The translations under genes were made by a program, and so were the position numbers. Below, one piece after another: positions 17,341 to 24,918 of a stretch of DNA of 64,000 nucleotides. The stretch is from the NCBI GenBank assembly GCA_963701995.1, contig OY969693.1:310001-374000 (forward strand). Direction: 5' to 3'. Each line of letters begins with the position of its first letter. Position 1 is the first letter of the stretch. This stretch comes from Methanoflorens sp963701995. Lineage in GTDB: Archaea > Halobacteriota > Bog-38 > Methanoflorentales > Methanoflorentaceae. The notes beneath the pieces were generated by a model. The model had not been told where the DNA came from and searched no databases. It saw nothing but the letters and a program-made list of their open reading frames with translations.

Positions 17341-18599
17341 GCGAGTGCTTGGTCTATATCCTCAGTGATGTCAGCGACGTCTTCGATCCCCACAGAAAGC
17401 CGAATGAAGTCATCGCTGAGTCCCGCTGCGACGCGCTCTTCGGGGTTCAGTTGCTGATGCGTGGTGCTGGCAGGATGCACCACGAGCGACTTCGCATCAC
17501 CGATGTTGGCGAGGTGGCTCAAAAGCTTCACGCTCTCAATGAACGTCACGGCAGCGCGATACCCACCCTTGATGCCGAAGCCGACGAGCGCACTGGCACC
17601 ATGTGGCAAGTACTTCTGCGCTAGTCGATGAGAACGATCGGTCTCTAAACCAGGGTAACTCACCCACGAAACGCGTTCGTGCTCATTCAAGAAGCGAGCG
17701 ACGGCAAGCGCATTAGCAGAGTGGCGTTCCATCCTCACGTGGAGTGATTCAAGTCCCTGGAGGATCAGGAAAGCATTAAAGGGGCTCAAAGCGGGGCCTA
17801 TGTCGCGTAGCAGATGCACCCGCGCCTTTACTATGTAAGCTAGTTCTCCGAACGCGTCGGCGTACACAAGCCCGTTATAGGTAGGGTCAGGCGTGGTAAA
17901 TTCAGGGAATTTCCCGTTCGTCCAGTCGAAGTTTCCCGCATCAACGATGAGCCCCCCGATGGAAGTGCCATGCCCCCCTATGAACTTAGTGAGACTATTG
18001 ACGACAATATCCGCGCCGAAGTCGATTGGTCGGCACAGAATGGGCGTAGTTGCAGTGCCATCGACGATGAGGGGAACGCCGTTATCGTGTGCTATCTGAG
18101 CGATGCGTTCGATGTCTAGAACGTCCAAGCTTGGATTGCCGAGCGTTTCACCGAAAAACGCCTTCGTCTTATCATTGACGCACTCGTTGTAGTTATTCGG
18201 GTCTGTCGAGTCTACCAAATGAACTTTGATGCCCATCCTTGCCAACGTCGATGAAAAAAGGGTATAGGTGCCCCCATACAGTTGCGACGATGACACGATC
18301 TCGTCTCCGGGCTTGGCGATGTTCAGGATCGAGAACGTGGTCGCCGCTTGACCGCTTGCGAGCGCAAGCCCGGCTTTGCCACCTTCGAGCAGGGCAACTC
18401 GTTGTTCAAGCACGTCATTCGTCGGGTTCATTATGCGGGTGTAGATGTTTCCCGTCTCTTGCAGCGCGAAAAGCTTCGCCGCGTGCTCCGTGCTGTCGAA
18501 TAGGTACGATGTCGTCTGATAGATCGGAACGGCCCTCGCTTTCGTTGTGGGATCGCCCGATTGTCCACCGTGTACTGCTATCGTTCCAGGTCTTTGCAT
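17328..18599 (-). CDS. metY: O-acetylhomoserine sulfhydrylase MetY
   Basis: About 423 residues of the Cys/Met-metabolism PLP family. It begins MQRPGTIAVHGGQ and has YGGTYTLF, DGTATTPILCRP and the PLP lysine in VVNSLTKFIGGHG (about residue 208). It makes homocysteine from O-acetylhomoserine and sulfide. The ATG at 18599 is preferred because GAGGT lies five bases upstream; ATG 18602 and TTG 18620 are in frame. Together with MetX this gives direct sulfhydrylation from sulfide, so no transsulfuration is needed. Confidence 0.94.
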   Translation of the reverse strand: MQRPGTIAVHGGQSGDPTTKARAVPIYQTTSYLFDSTEHAAKLFALQETGNIYTRIMNPTNDVLEQRVALLEGGKAGLALASGQAATTFSILNIAKPGDEIVSSSQLYGGTYTLFSSTLARMGIKVHLVDSTDPNNYNECVNDKTKAFFGETLGNPSLDVLDIERIAQIAHDNGVPLIVDGTATTPILCRPIDFGADIVVNSLTKFIGGHGTSIGGLIVDAGNFDWTNGKFPEFTTPDPTYNGLVYADAFGELAYIVKARVHLLRDIGPALSPFNAFLILQGLESLHVRMERHSANALAVARFLNEHERVSWVSYPGLETDRSHRLAQKYLPHGASALVGFGIKGGYRAAVTFIESVKLLSHLANIGDAKSLVVHPASTTHQQLNPEERVAAGLSDDFIRLSVGIEDVADITEDIDQALACTS

Positions 18600-18610
18600 C
18601 ATATACCTCT

Positions 18611-18660
18611 TATACGACAATTGTTTTATAACAATTGTTATAATATTTATATAGGGCTGT
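18611..18660. promoter_or_regulatory. Divergent metY / HTH-nadA control region
   Basis: Two copies of the palindromic core acaattgt (18617-18624 and 18631-18638; 14 bp apart) are followed by a TATA-like ataatatttatatag (18641-18653). The repeats overlap the leader of metY and face the regulator gene at 18746. This layout suits repression of metY by the neighbouring HTH protein. Confidence 0.55.
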
Positions 18661-18745
18661 TATATCGAGCATCTGACCATTAAGGTTTCGGAGAGGACAA
18701 AAATAGGACACGAACGTTACAATATGTGGCTCCTCTGAGCGAATC

Positions 18746-19069
18746 ATGAAAGCACAACGATCCCCCTGTGAAGCGGCAGTCTGGCAGATCCTTCCTACCA
18801 TCCGCTCAGAAGTTGCGAAGGAGCTCACGCGGCTAGGCCTCTCCCAGATGAGGATTTCAGAACGTCTCGGCATCACACAGCCCGCGGTCAGCCAGTACGT
18901 GACGAGTAAACGGGGGACGACAATCGCCGTCAGCGACGACACTAGAACGCTCATCCAATCGCTCGCCGAAGACGTTGCAGATGGAAAAGACCTTAATCTA
19001 AACGAACGAATGTGTGAAATATGCACACACATCCAGGGCGATGAAAAGTGCATGCCTATGAATCGATAG
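18746..19069 (+). CDS. HTH transcriptional regulator with C-terminal cysteine motif
   Basis: A 107-residue protein. The helix-turn-helix is LTRLGLSQMRISERLGI followed by TQPAVSQYVTSKRG (about residues 30-60). After a linker, the end carries NERMCEICTHI and a final Cys (EKCMPM), which could bind an Fe-S cluster or metal. It ends 2 bp before nadA and is divergent from metY, so it may govern one or both. It is a paralog of the regulator at 20054-20413. Confidence 0.85.
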   Translation: MKAQRSPCEAAVWQILPTIRSEVAKELTRLGLSQMRISERLGITQPAVSQYVTSKRGTTIAVSDDTRTLIQSLAEDVADGKDLNLNERMCEICTHIQGDEKCMPMNR

Positions 19070-19071
19070 CC

Positions 19072-19965
19072 ATGAGTGACCGGTTAAAACGCCTGAAACA
19101 GGAAAATGACGCCGTCATTTTGGCGCACAACTACCAGCGCGACGAGGTTCAAGATGCCGCTGACTACGTAGGGGATTCGTTCGAGCTTTCGAAGATCGCG
19201 TCTGAGATCACGTGTGCCGTTATCGTGTTTTGTGGGGTCGACTTTATGGCGGAAAACGCGGCCATCCTCTCACCGGAAAAGCAGGTGCTGCTGCCCGTGA
19301 AGGAGGCGACGTGCCCGATGTCGCACATGATCACCCGAAACGACGTGAAACAGCTCAAAAAGCGCTACCCGGGTGCGCCCGTCGTGTGCTATGTGAACAC
19401 TTCGGCCGCCGTCAAGGCAGAAAGCGACGTGTGCTGTACGTCGGCGAACGCCGTGAAGATCATCAACGCGCTTGATGCAGATCGAATCGTGTTTATTCCC
19501 GACCGAAATCTCGGCGACTACCTCGCGACGAAAACCGACAAGGAGATCGTTTCCTGGAACGGCTTCTGCCCGACCCACCAAGTGATTACCTTAGGAGACG
19601 TGCTGATCAAGCGGGAGGAGGTACCCAACTGCGAGATCATCGTGCATCCCGAATGCCGGCCAGAGGTTATCGCAGCAGCTGACTTTGTGTACGGGACGGG
19701 CGGCATGCTGCGTCACGCCGCAAAAACCAACGCACGTCACATCGCCATTGGAACCGAAGTGGGTATGCTCCATCGACTCCGGAAGCAGGAACCAACAAAA
19801 GAATTCTCGGCACTCGCCGAAACGGTGTGCCCAAACATGAAGCGTACGCACCTTGAAGACGCTGTCCGCGCGCTCGAACAGAAGCAATTTCGTGTCACGG
19901 TAGCTAAAGAAGTCCGCATTGGCGCCAAGAAAGCACTTGACAAGATGCTCGAGATGGGAACTTGA
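19072..19965 (+). CDS. nadA: Quinolinate synthase A
   Basis: A 297-residue NadA that condenses iminoaspartate and dihydroxyacetone phosphate to quinolinate for NAD. Motifs are AHNYQRDEVQDAADYVGDS, VFCGVDFMAE, CYVNTSAAVKA, FIPDRNLG, VHPECRPEV and ETVCPNMKRTHLEDA. The three cluster-binding cysteines fit the positions in VFCGV, HPEC and ETVCPNM. The start ATG at 19072 lies 2 bp after the regulator gene. nadB and nadC are not in the window. Confidence 0.95.
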   Translation: MSDRLKRLKQENDAVILAHNYQRDEVQDAADYVGDSFELSKIASEITCAVIVFCGVDFMAENAAILSPEKQVLLPVKEATCPMSHMITRNDVKQLKKRYPGAPVVCYVNTSAAVKAESDVCCTSANAVKIINALDADRIVFIPDRNLGDYLATKTDKEIVSWNGFCPTHQVITLGDVLIKREEVPNCEIIVHPECRPEVIAAADFVYGTGGMLRHAAKTNARHIAIGTEVGMLHRLRKQEPTKEFSALAETVCPNMKRTHLEDAVRALEQKQFRVTVAKEVRIGAKKALDKMLEMGT

Positions 19966-19975
19966 TTTTCCTCAA

Positions 19976-20026
19976 CTCTTTTACATAAAGGACGCACGCC
20001 AGAGCCTCTACCGGCTAGCCGAATAG
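19976..20026 (+). pseudogene. C-terminal fragment of a winged-helix gene
   Basis: The frame ending LFYIKDARQSLYRLAE-stop closely matches the end of the winged-helix protein at 12365-12634 (IFHIEDARQSLYRLAK-stop). No N-terminal part precedes it; nadA ends 10 bp upstream. This is a relic left by deletion or rearrangement. Confidence 0.6.
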
Positions 20027-20053
20027 CTCGCCCGGAAACCTGTCCTCGCCGCA

Positions 20054-20413
20054 TCAAGAGCAACAGCCTGCATCAATCGCTGGTTCATTCTCGCGTTTTT
20101 CAAGCAGTGATTTGATCTTGTTACACACGTCGCAGAGGTGCACCGACAGGGCCCCGGGGTCGTCTTTGTATTCTTCAAGGTAATCGTCGATCAACTCGAG
20201 CACTTCGGTGTCTTGTCCTGCCGTTCCCCGTTTGCTCTTGACGTACTGATTGACAGCAGCAGGAGTAACGCCGAGTATTCGTGCGATCTGTGCCTGACTT
20301 ATTCCTTCCTCCTGCATCCGCACCGCCATCTCAGCCCGTATCACAGGAAGGACATACTGCACGATGATCTCACATCGCGGCCTGATCTTTGACGACCTGT
20401 CGGTTTCGGTCAT
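20054..20413 (-). CDS. HTH transcriptional regulator with C-terminal cysteine motifs
   Basis: A 119-residue paralog of the regulator beside nadA. The HTH is EEGISQAQIARILGVTPAAV followed by NQYVKSKRG. The C-terminus has HLCDVCNKIK and ends in DAGCCS, giving four cysteines that could sense metal, redox state or an Fe-S cluster. It lies 2 bp downstream of the SepCysS remnant in the same direction and is probably co-transcribed with it. That context suggests a cysteine or sulfur signal; this is inference. Confidence 0.85.
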   Translation of the reverse strand: MTETDRSSKIRPRCEIIVQYVLPVIRAEMAVRMQEEGISQAQIARILGVTPAAVNQYVKSKRGTAGQDTEVLELIDDYLEEYKDDPGALSVHLCDVCNKIKSLLEKRENEPAIDAGCCS

Positions 20414-20415
20414 GG

Positions 20416-20685
20416 CTACAGGAGGTCATATTTCTCGCCTATCTCCTTAAAGACATCTGCCACGTACGATGTCTGGTCCCACGTTAAGCCGTATGTGTTG
20501 AGCTTCCACGTGCGCATCTTATCGAGTCTAAAAGGCTTGCGGCACTGGTCGCACGTCGAGTAGCCATCGCCGTAGGCGATGAGGGCTTTCATAGCCTCTC
20601 CTGTGAGGCGACCTGCCGCTTGGATTAGATGAATGTTAACGTAGTTCTCTTCGACCTCACGGACGGGTATGTCATTGATCTTCAT
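20416..20685 (-). pseudogene. Internally deleted SepCysS (Sep-tRNA:Cys-tRNA synthase) gene
   Basis: SepCysS converts phosphoseryl-tRNA(Cys) to cysteinyl-tRNA(Cys), normally with about 380 or more residues. Here 89 residues remain. The first about 53 match the family N-terminus (YVNIHLIQAAGRL, DGYSTCDQCRKPFRLDK) and the last about 35 match its C-terminus (WKLNTYGLTWDQTSYVADVF). The PLP-binding lysine and the whole catalytic middle are missing, yet the frame is intact across the junction (near DK/MRTWK). The product cannot be an active synthase. It may be a recent in-frame deletion, an assembly collapse, or a retained tRNA-binding or dimerising mini-protein. Family match is from memory, not a search. 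Confidence 0.65.
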
Positions 20686-20862
20686 TCTCGAAAACTCCTT
20701 CCAACCTCAACAGCGCTTCCTTTGCGCGAGCGACCGATTCGCGCGCGCCTGTGCTCGCTGTTCCTCGTTAAACTTATGCAGCGGTGCCGTTTCCCTTAGC
20801 AGCACTCGCAGATCGGTGAGCGCAAACAGCGCTTCAAAAAGGGGGTCTACCTGTTCACTCAT
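20672..20862 (-). pseudogene. SepCysE-like N-terminal domain gene, frameshifted in a GC run
   Basis: From ATG at 20862 (MSEQVDPLFEALFALTDL) the frame stops at 20707 after 51 codons. Shifting frame within the gcgcgcgcg run near 20745 gives ESVARAKEALLRLEGVFENED and a stop at 20672 that overlaps the SepCysS remnant by 14 bp. The corrected helical 62-residue protein resembles the helical extension or SepCysE-type partner found with SepCysS in methanogens. That identity is tentative; the coupling to the SepCysS remnant is visible. Confidence 0.45.
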
Positions 20863-21060
20863 GCGTCAACCTGAAAGCTCGCCTCTTATGTTTAGTGTGC
20901 GGTACGCCGACTATTGAACGTTCACAAAAGGACAAAATATGCCTGCAACTGCACGCTGATTATTACGGAGGCAAATAGAGCTATGTAAGAACAGATTGAC
21001 CATGTGGAAGATTTGCTCAGGCCCGATTGATCGACGTAACCGAAACCGGGGAGGTGCACG

Positions 21061-21573
21061 ATTCGACTTCTTCTAATCCACGCCGATAATATCAGCTACA
21101 AGGCAACGCAACGAACCAAAGTAGCCGAAGACATAGAATCGAAAGAGGACAGCATGGAAGACTGTCTTGTCGTTTTCTCGAGCGTGGAAAAGCTCGATGA
21201 GCTCAACGCGGCCTGTGTAGCTGAAGCGGCAAAGAACAGCATCGTTGACGTGCTGGGCAAGCTCAAAGAAACTCGCGTCATGCTTTTCCCGTTTGCGCAT
21301 CTGACGAGCACCTTAAGCTCCCCGCAAGTAGCCTCGGAGATACTCAGGTCGCTTGAGGCTTCGCTGAAGAACGACGGGTTCACCGTGAAGCGAGCACCGT
21401 TTGGGTGGAACAAGGAATTCGACATCAAGAGCAAGGGACACCCGTTAGCCGTCCTTTCTAAGGTGATCTGCCCATATGGCAAGATGGAGTGCGATTTCCT
21501 ATGCCCTTACTGCACGAATCCGATAAAGCGTCAGGACGTTAGTAGCCTGCGTGAGACTCTCCCCACGTCGTAG
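21061..21573 (+). CDS. Stand-alone archaeal ThrRS editing domain
   Basis: About 170 residues matching the N-terminal editing domain of archaeal threonyl-tRNA synthetase, which removes serine mischarged on tRNA-Thr. Signatures are RLLLIHADNISY at the start, LFPFAHLTSTLSSP in the middle and RAPFGWNKEFDIKSKGHPL near residue 120. No synthetase body follows: the protein ends after a cysteine segment (CPYGKMECDFLCPYC). The family start codon position is ATT at 21061, with ggggaggtg placed properly upstream; the first in-frame ATG, at 21154, would lose the conserved N-terminus. So either ATT is used or a base is wrong. Confidence 0.82.
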   Translation: MRLLLIHADNISYKATQRTKVAEDIESKEDSMEDCLVVFSSVEKLDELNAACVAEAAKNSIVDVLGKLKETRVMLFPFAHLTSTLSSPQVASEILRSLEASLKNDGFTVKRAPFGWNKEFDIKSKGHPLAVLSKVICPYGKMECDFLCPYCTNPIKRQDVSSLRETLPTS

Positions 21574-21701
21574 CTGATCTAGGGGCGACGAAAACCGCCA
21601 ATACGTTCTCATCAAGAACACACGAGCGATACATAAAAAAAGGCTAAGCGCGTGCGATAGTGTGTTCACGCGCGACAGGCGCACGCGAGGCGAGGAGTTA
21701 C

Positions 21702-22154
21702 ATGTATAGCGAGAAAGTGATGCTGCATTTCATGAACCCGCACCACATGGGTGAGATCGAGAACCCGAGCGGTGTGGGGGTGGTCGGGAACCCGGTGTGC
21801 GGGGACCTCATGCAGATTCAGATCAAGGTGCAAGATGGGATTCTCACTGACGTCAAATTCAAGACGTTCGGCTGCGGAGCGGCCATAGCGACGAGCAGCA
21901 TGGTGACGGATCTGGCAATCGGAAAGACGATTGAAGAGGCGCTGAAGATAACGCGAAACGACGTCGCTGAGAATCTCGAAGGGTTGCCTCCGGTGAAGAT
22001 GCACTGCTCGAACCTAGCGGCCGATGCCCTGCACGCGGCAATTGAAGATTATCTGAAGAAAGAGGGACGCGGCGAGTGGTTCAACGGTAAGAAAAAGAGC
22101 ACAAAGAAAAAGACTGGAACAAAAAAGGGCGCGCGTCGGCGGCGGGCCGCCTGA
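21702..22154 (+). CDS. iscU: Fe-S cluster scaffold IscU/NifU-N
   Basis: About 150 residues. The three cluster-binding cysteines appear in GNPVCGDLM, KTFGCGAAIATSSM and MHCSNLAADALH. The protein accepts persulfide sulfur from a NifS/IscS enzyme and assembles [2Fe-2S] clusters. An unusual lysine/arginine-rich tail of about 25 residues (KKKSTKKKTGTKKGARRRR) extends past the normal end and may bind nucleic acid or acidic partners. ATG at 21702 follows gaggag. The matching nifS lies 20 kb upstream. Confidence 0.93.
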   Translation: MYSEKVMLHFMNPHHMGEIENPSGVGVVGNPVCGDLMQIQIKVQDGILTDVKFKTFGCGAAIATSSMVTDLAIGKTIEEALKITRNDVAENLEGLPPVKMHCSNLAADALHAAIEDYLKKEGRGEWFNGKKKSTKKKTGTKKGARRRRAA

Positions 22155-22174
22155 CGCTGCATATCGCCACAGTC

Positions 22175-22693
22175 TTAACCTGCGTTTATTTGTGCCAAGA
22201 TAGCAGTCACATCGGTAGGATCGACCCAATGACCTACTTCAGCACCGTTTTTTAGCAAAACGAGTGTCGGGACTTCCCCGTTGCTCACTATCCACTGCAC
22301 GGTGACCTTGCTTTGAAGCTGTTGAAAGCTCGTAGTGTTCTCTAATGCTTGACAATAGGGACATTCCGGCCTGTAGAAGAACTGTACCGTGAAACCGGCC
22401 GATCCGGCTCCTGAACCGGATGACGTCGGAGATGCGGTCGGGGTCGGGGAAGATGATGGCGTCGGAGACGCGGTCGGGGTCGGGGAAGATGATGGCGTCG
22501 GAGCGGCAGACGCTGAAGGCGTCAATATTGGAGCTGAAGCTTGCGCTGAAGTGGTGGTGGTCGAAGCGTTCGTGGTCGAAGCGTTAGTGGCATTCGGTGA
22601 CGACGAGGTCGAAGTCGAACTGGTGCATCCCGCTGCGGCTACACACATAAGAAGCGCGGCACATATCGCTATCATTGCTGCTTGTTTCTTCAT
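22175..22693 (-). CDS. Thioredoxin-fold lipoprotein, copy A
   Basis: ATG at 22693 has gaggtg eight bases upstream. A lipobox signal peptide (MKKQAAMIAICAALLMCVAAAGC) anchors it outside the membrane. A low-complexity Ser/Thr/Pro/Ala linker of about 75 residues, partly from a 36-bp DNA repeat, leads to a thioredoxin-like domain with the active site ECPYC. It ends VPTLVLLKNGAEVGHWVD, where the cis-proline lies. Probably an extracytoplasmic thiol oxidoreductase. It is a tandem paralog of 22918-23391 and shares its upstream region. Confidence 0.85.
   Translation of the reverse strand: MKKQAAMIAICAALLMCVAAAGCTSSTSTSSSPNATNASTTNASTTTTSAQASAPILTPSASAAPTPSSSPTPTASPTPSSSPTPTASPTSSGSGAGSAGFTVQFFYRPECPYCQALENTTSFQQLQSKVTVQWIVSNGEVPTLVLLKNGAEVGHWVDPTDVTAILAQINAG
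22425..22496. repeat. Tandem 36-bp repeat inside lipoprotein A
   Basis: Two adjacent 36-bp units (boundaries at gtcgga 22425, 22461 and 22497) differ by one base and encode the repeated Pro/Thr/Ser linker (PTPSSSPTPTAS). This is typical replication slippage in a linker. Confidence 0.8.
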
Positions 22694-22750
22694 AAAAGTC
22701 ACACCTCGGAAAATGAATTCACTGCTAACAAAGAGAAACTTGGCTTAAGA

Positions 22751-22842
22751 TACATAAGGTTTCTGGATGCGACATCGTTTCACGTGACATTTAGGGGTTA
22801 TTTGCCCAGAAAGGGGGGCTCTATCGTTCTTTTGTCGACTTC
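22751..22842. repeat. Duplicated upstream segment, copy 1
   Basis: A 92-bp stretch from tacataaggtttctggatg to tttgtcgact recurs 700 bp away at 23451-23542 with few changes. It lies upstream of each lipoprotein gene, so the duplication covered promoter and gene together. It contains ttatgta on the minus strand, a possible TATA element, and cacgtga. Confidence 0.8.
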
Positions 22843-22917
22843 GGCATAGGTTGGATTATCGCCCGGCGAGGCGTGCAGCCGACTACGTTGAACGCTGAGT
22901 GATGATGGAGGATGCCT

Positions 22918-23391
22918 CTAACCTGCGTTTATCTGCGCCAGGATACCGGTCGCATCGGCAGGATCGACCCAACGACCGACTTCAGCACCATTCTTTAACA
23001 AGATGAGCGTCGGGTCTGTCGCCACCCCGTACTGATCGGTCAGCGGGCTCGTAGCGCTCACGATCCACTGCACAGGGACCTTATTTTGAAGCTGTTGAAA
23101 GCTGGACGTACTTTCGAATGCTGCGCAATAGGGACAACCAGGCTCATAGAAGAACAGCACAGTCAAGCCTGCAGTTCCTCCCGAAGAAGCAGAGGGGGAG
23201 GGCGTCGCGGTTGCCGCGGGTGTCACTGTTGCCGTGGGTGTCACGGTTGCTGACGCGGTAGCTGCTTGAGGTGAAGAATTTGCAGTAGCCGATGGAGTCG
23301 GTGACGACGAGCTCGAACTAGTGCATCCTGCTGCGGCTACACAAAGAAGAAGTGCGGCACATATCGCTATCATTGCTGCTTGTTTTTTCAT
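22918..23391 (-). CDS. Thioredoxin-fold lipoprotein, copy B
   Basis: A close paralog of copy A with an almost identical signal peptide and lipobox (AAAGC). The Ser/Thr/Pro/Ala linker is shorter, and the thioredoxin domain has GCPYC and DPTLILLKNGAEVGRW. A loop of about 10 residues (SPLTDQYGVATD), present in typical thioredoxin-like proteins, is kept here but lost in copy A. ATG at 23391 (MKKQ) has the same ribosome site layout as copy A. Confidence 0.85.
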   Translation of the reverse strand: MKKQAAMIAICAALLLCVAAAGCTSSSSSSPTPSATANSSPQAATASATVTPTATVTPAATATPSPSASSGGTAGLTVLFFYEPGCPYCAAFESTSSFQQLQNKVPVQWIVSATSPLTDQYGVATDPTLILLKNGAEVGRWVDPADATGILAQINAG

Positions 23392-23450
23392 AAAAGTCAC
23401 ACCTCGAAAAATGGACGTTCACAATGAATACAAAAACTCTTGCTTCAAGG

Positions 23451-23542
23451 TACATAAGGTTTCTGGATGAGACATCGTTTCACGTGACTTTTAGGGGTTA
23501 TTTGCCCAGAAAGTGGGCCTTTCTCCTTCTTTTGTCGACTTG
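23451..23542. repeat. Duplicated upstream segment, copy 2
   Basis: Partner of 22751-22842, exactly 700 bp apart, upstream of lipoprotein B. Confidence 0.8.
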
Positions 23543-23582
23543 GACACGGTTGGATCATCGCCCCGGCGAGGTACGCAGTGGG

Positions 23583-24206
23583 CTAGAACGCTGCTTTGAT
23601 GCCAGTGATGATGAACTGCACCCCAATGGCGAGGAGGAGGAGCCCGAGAACACGATTGACGACCTTGAACTCTTTTTCTCGTATCCCTCCCGCAATGATG
23701 TAGGAGTGAACCATCGCATAATAGACCACGTAAATTACGACGAAAATGGCCGCTAAAACAATGGCAATCGCAGGCCAGCCGAGTTCAGCACCATCCCCGG
23801 TAAGCACAATGACCGTGGTTATGGCTCCGGGACCCGCGATGATTGGGATTGCCAGTGGCGTCACCGCCACGTCCTCGGCGTATTCCTCTGCGCTTTGCGG
23901 GACGGGCTGCTTGGTATAAGATACACGGGCGTAGACCATCTCAATTCCGATCAAGAAGAGGAGGACACCGCCTCCGATTCGAAGCGCCGCGAGCGTTATC
24001 CCAAAAAGCTGGAGGATCCAGTAACCCCCGATGGCGAACACCAGCAGAATGATGAGCGCGTACAGAGAGGCGTCACGCGCGATCGCTCGTTGGTGCGCGC
24101 GATCAACGTCCCTTATTAGCGAGACGAAGACGAGCGTTACGGTAATGGGATCGATGAGAATGAAGATTGACGAGAAGGTCAACAGGGCAAAGCTTAGCAG
24201 ATCCAT
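23583..24206 (-). CDS. MarC family integral membrane protein
   Basis: About 207 residues with six predicted helices. MarC hallmarks are FILIDPITVTLVFVSL in helix 1, LRIGGGVLLFLIGIEM, and TPLAIPIIAGPGAITTVIVL in helix 4. The family's transport role is not established. ATG at 24206 (MDLLSFALL) is preferred over 24230. It ends 41 bp beyond the duplicated segment of the lipoprotein unit. Confidence 0.88.
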   Translation of the reverse strand: MDLLSFALLTFSSIFILIDPITVTLVFVSLIRDVDRAHQRAIARDASLYALIILLVFAIGGYWILQLFGITLAALRIGGGVLLFLIGIEMVYARVSYTKQPVPQSAEEYAEDVAVTPLAIPIIAGPGAITTVIVLTGDGAELGWPAIAIVLAAIFVVIYVVYYAMVHSYIIAGGIREKEFKVVNRVLGLLLLAIGVQFIITGIKAAF

Positions 24207-24315
24207 GAGCGTCCCCGGCGCGGTGGGCAACGTTATTCTTCACAATTTGCTCCGACGTTCCGAGCTTTGTGTGTCAGAGGCAGCGGCAGGTATATAAGGA
24301 CATCTTAGGAAAGCG

Positions 24316-24549
24316 TCACCGCCTGCCCTCTTCGAGTATCTCGCGCGTGCAAAAATAGAGGCCTGTGAGGCCGCACTCGACCCACACGAGGCACGAGTTG
24401 CACGGACACCCCTTCTTCTCTGGAAGCGGCTGACGTTTGCCAAGAGCGCAGAAAAGGCCTTTGCTCAGGTTGTTATGTCTGAACGTGGGACACGCTCCTT
24501 TGTAGCATAGACATTTGCCCATATTCTCATACGTGTCTCGCGCCGTCAT
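24316..24549 (-). CDS. Cys-rich small protein, DUF2769 type (1 of 3)
   Basis: About 77 residues from ATG at 24549 (MTARDTYENMGKCLC). Cysteines follow the pattern CxCxxxxCP near the start, FC in the middle, GCPCNSCLVW and a final YFC, which could hold zinc or Fe-S clusters. The family is known from methanogens without a defined role. It is first from the left of three tandem paralogs, all on the minus strand. Confidence 0.75.
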   Translation of the reverse strand: MTARDTYENMGKCLCYKGACPTFRHNNLSKGLFCALGKRQPLPEKKGCPCNSCLVWVECGLTGLYFCTREILEEGRR

Positions 24550-24654
24550 TTTTCGGGATGACGCGGCAACGCCGTGTGCGACAAGACGACTTTCCGCATC
24601 GTTACGAGACGCGTCAGACCGTGTCTCACCGCCTTTCTGGCTCGGCAATCGTAA

Positions 24655-24879
24655 TCACCGTCCTTCAGATCCCTCCGCGCAGAAGTACAGTTCGGTAAGC
24701 CCGCACTCGTGCCATATCAGACACGAATCGCACGAGCATCCTCTTTTTTCTAGGGATTCCGCGCAGCGCGCTATCGAACAGAACAAGCCCCCGCTTAAGC
24801 TGTTCTTTGCAAACGTCGGGCACGTCCCCTTGTAGCAGATGCACTTGCCCATGTTCTCGAAAGTATTTAGGACGTTCAT
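24655..24879 (-). CDS. Cys-rich small protein, DUF2769 type (2 of 3)
   Basis: 74 residues, close to copy 1: MGKCICYKGTCPTF, GLFCSIARC, RGCSCDSCLIWHECGLT and LYFCAEG. The same cysteine spacing is kept, so the duplication has been under selection. The three proteins could be electron carriers or metal stores; this is inference. Confidence 0.75.
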   Translation of the reverse strand: MNVLNTFENMGKCICYKGTCPTFAKNSLSGGLFCSIARCAESLEKRGCSCDSCLIWHECGLTELYFCAEGSEGR

Positions 24880-24918
24880 GCCGCCTTCCTGCCCAAGACC
24901 TGCGACCCGATAATCGCC

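Noticed and set aside
22425..22600. Regular repeats that could suggest a CRISPR array
   Set aside because: They are adjacent 36-bp and 15-bp coding repeats without spacers, inside the lipoprotein linker. No CRISPR array or cas gene is seen in the window.
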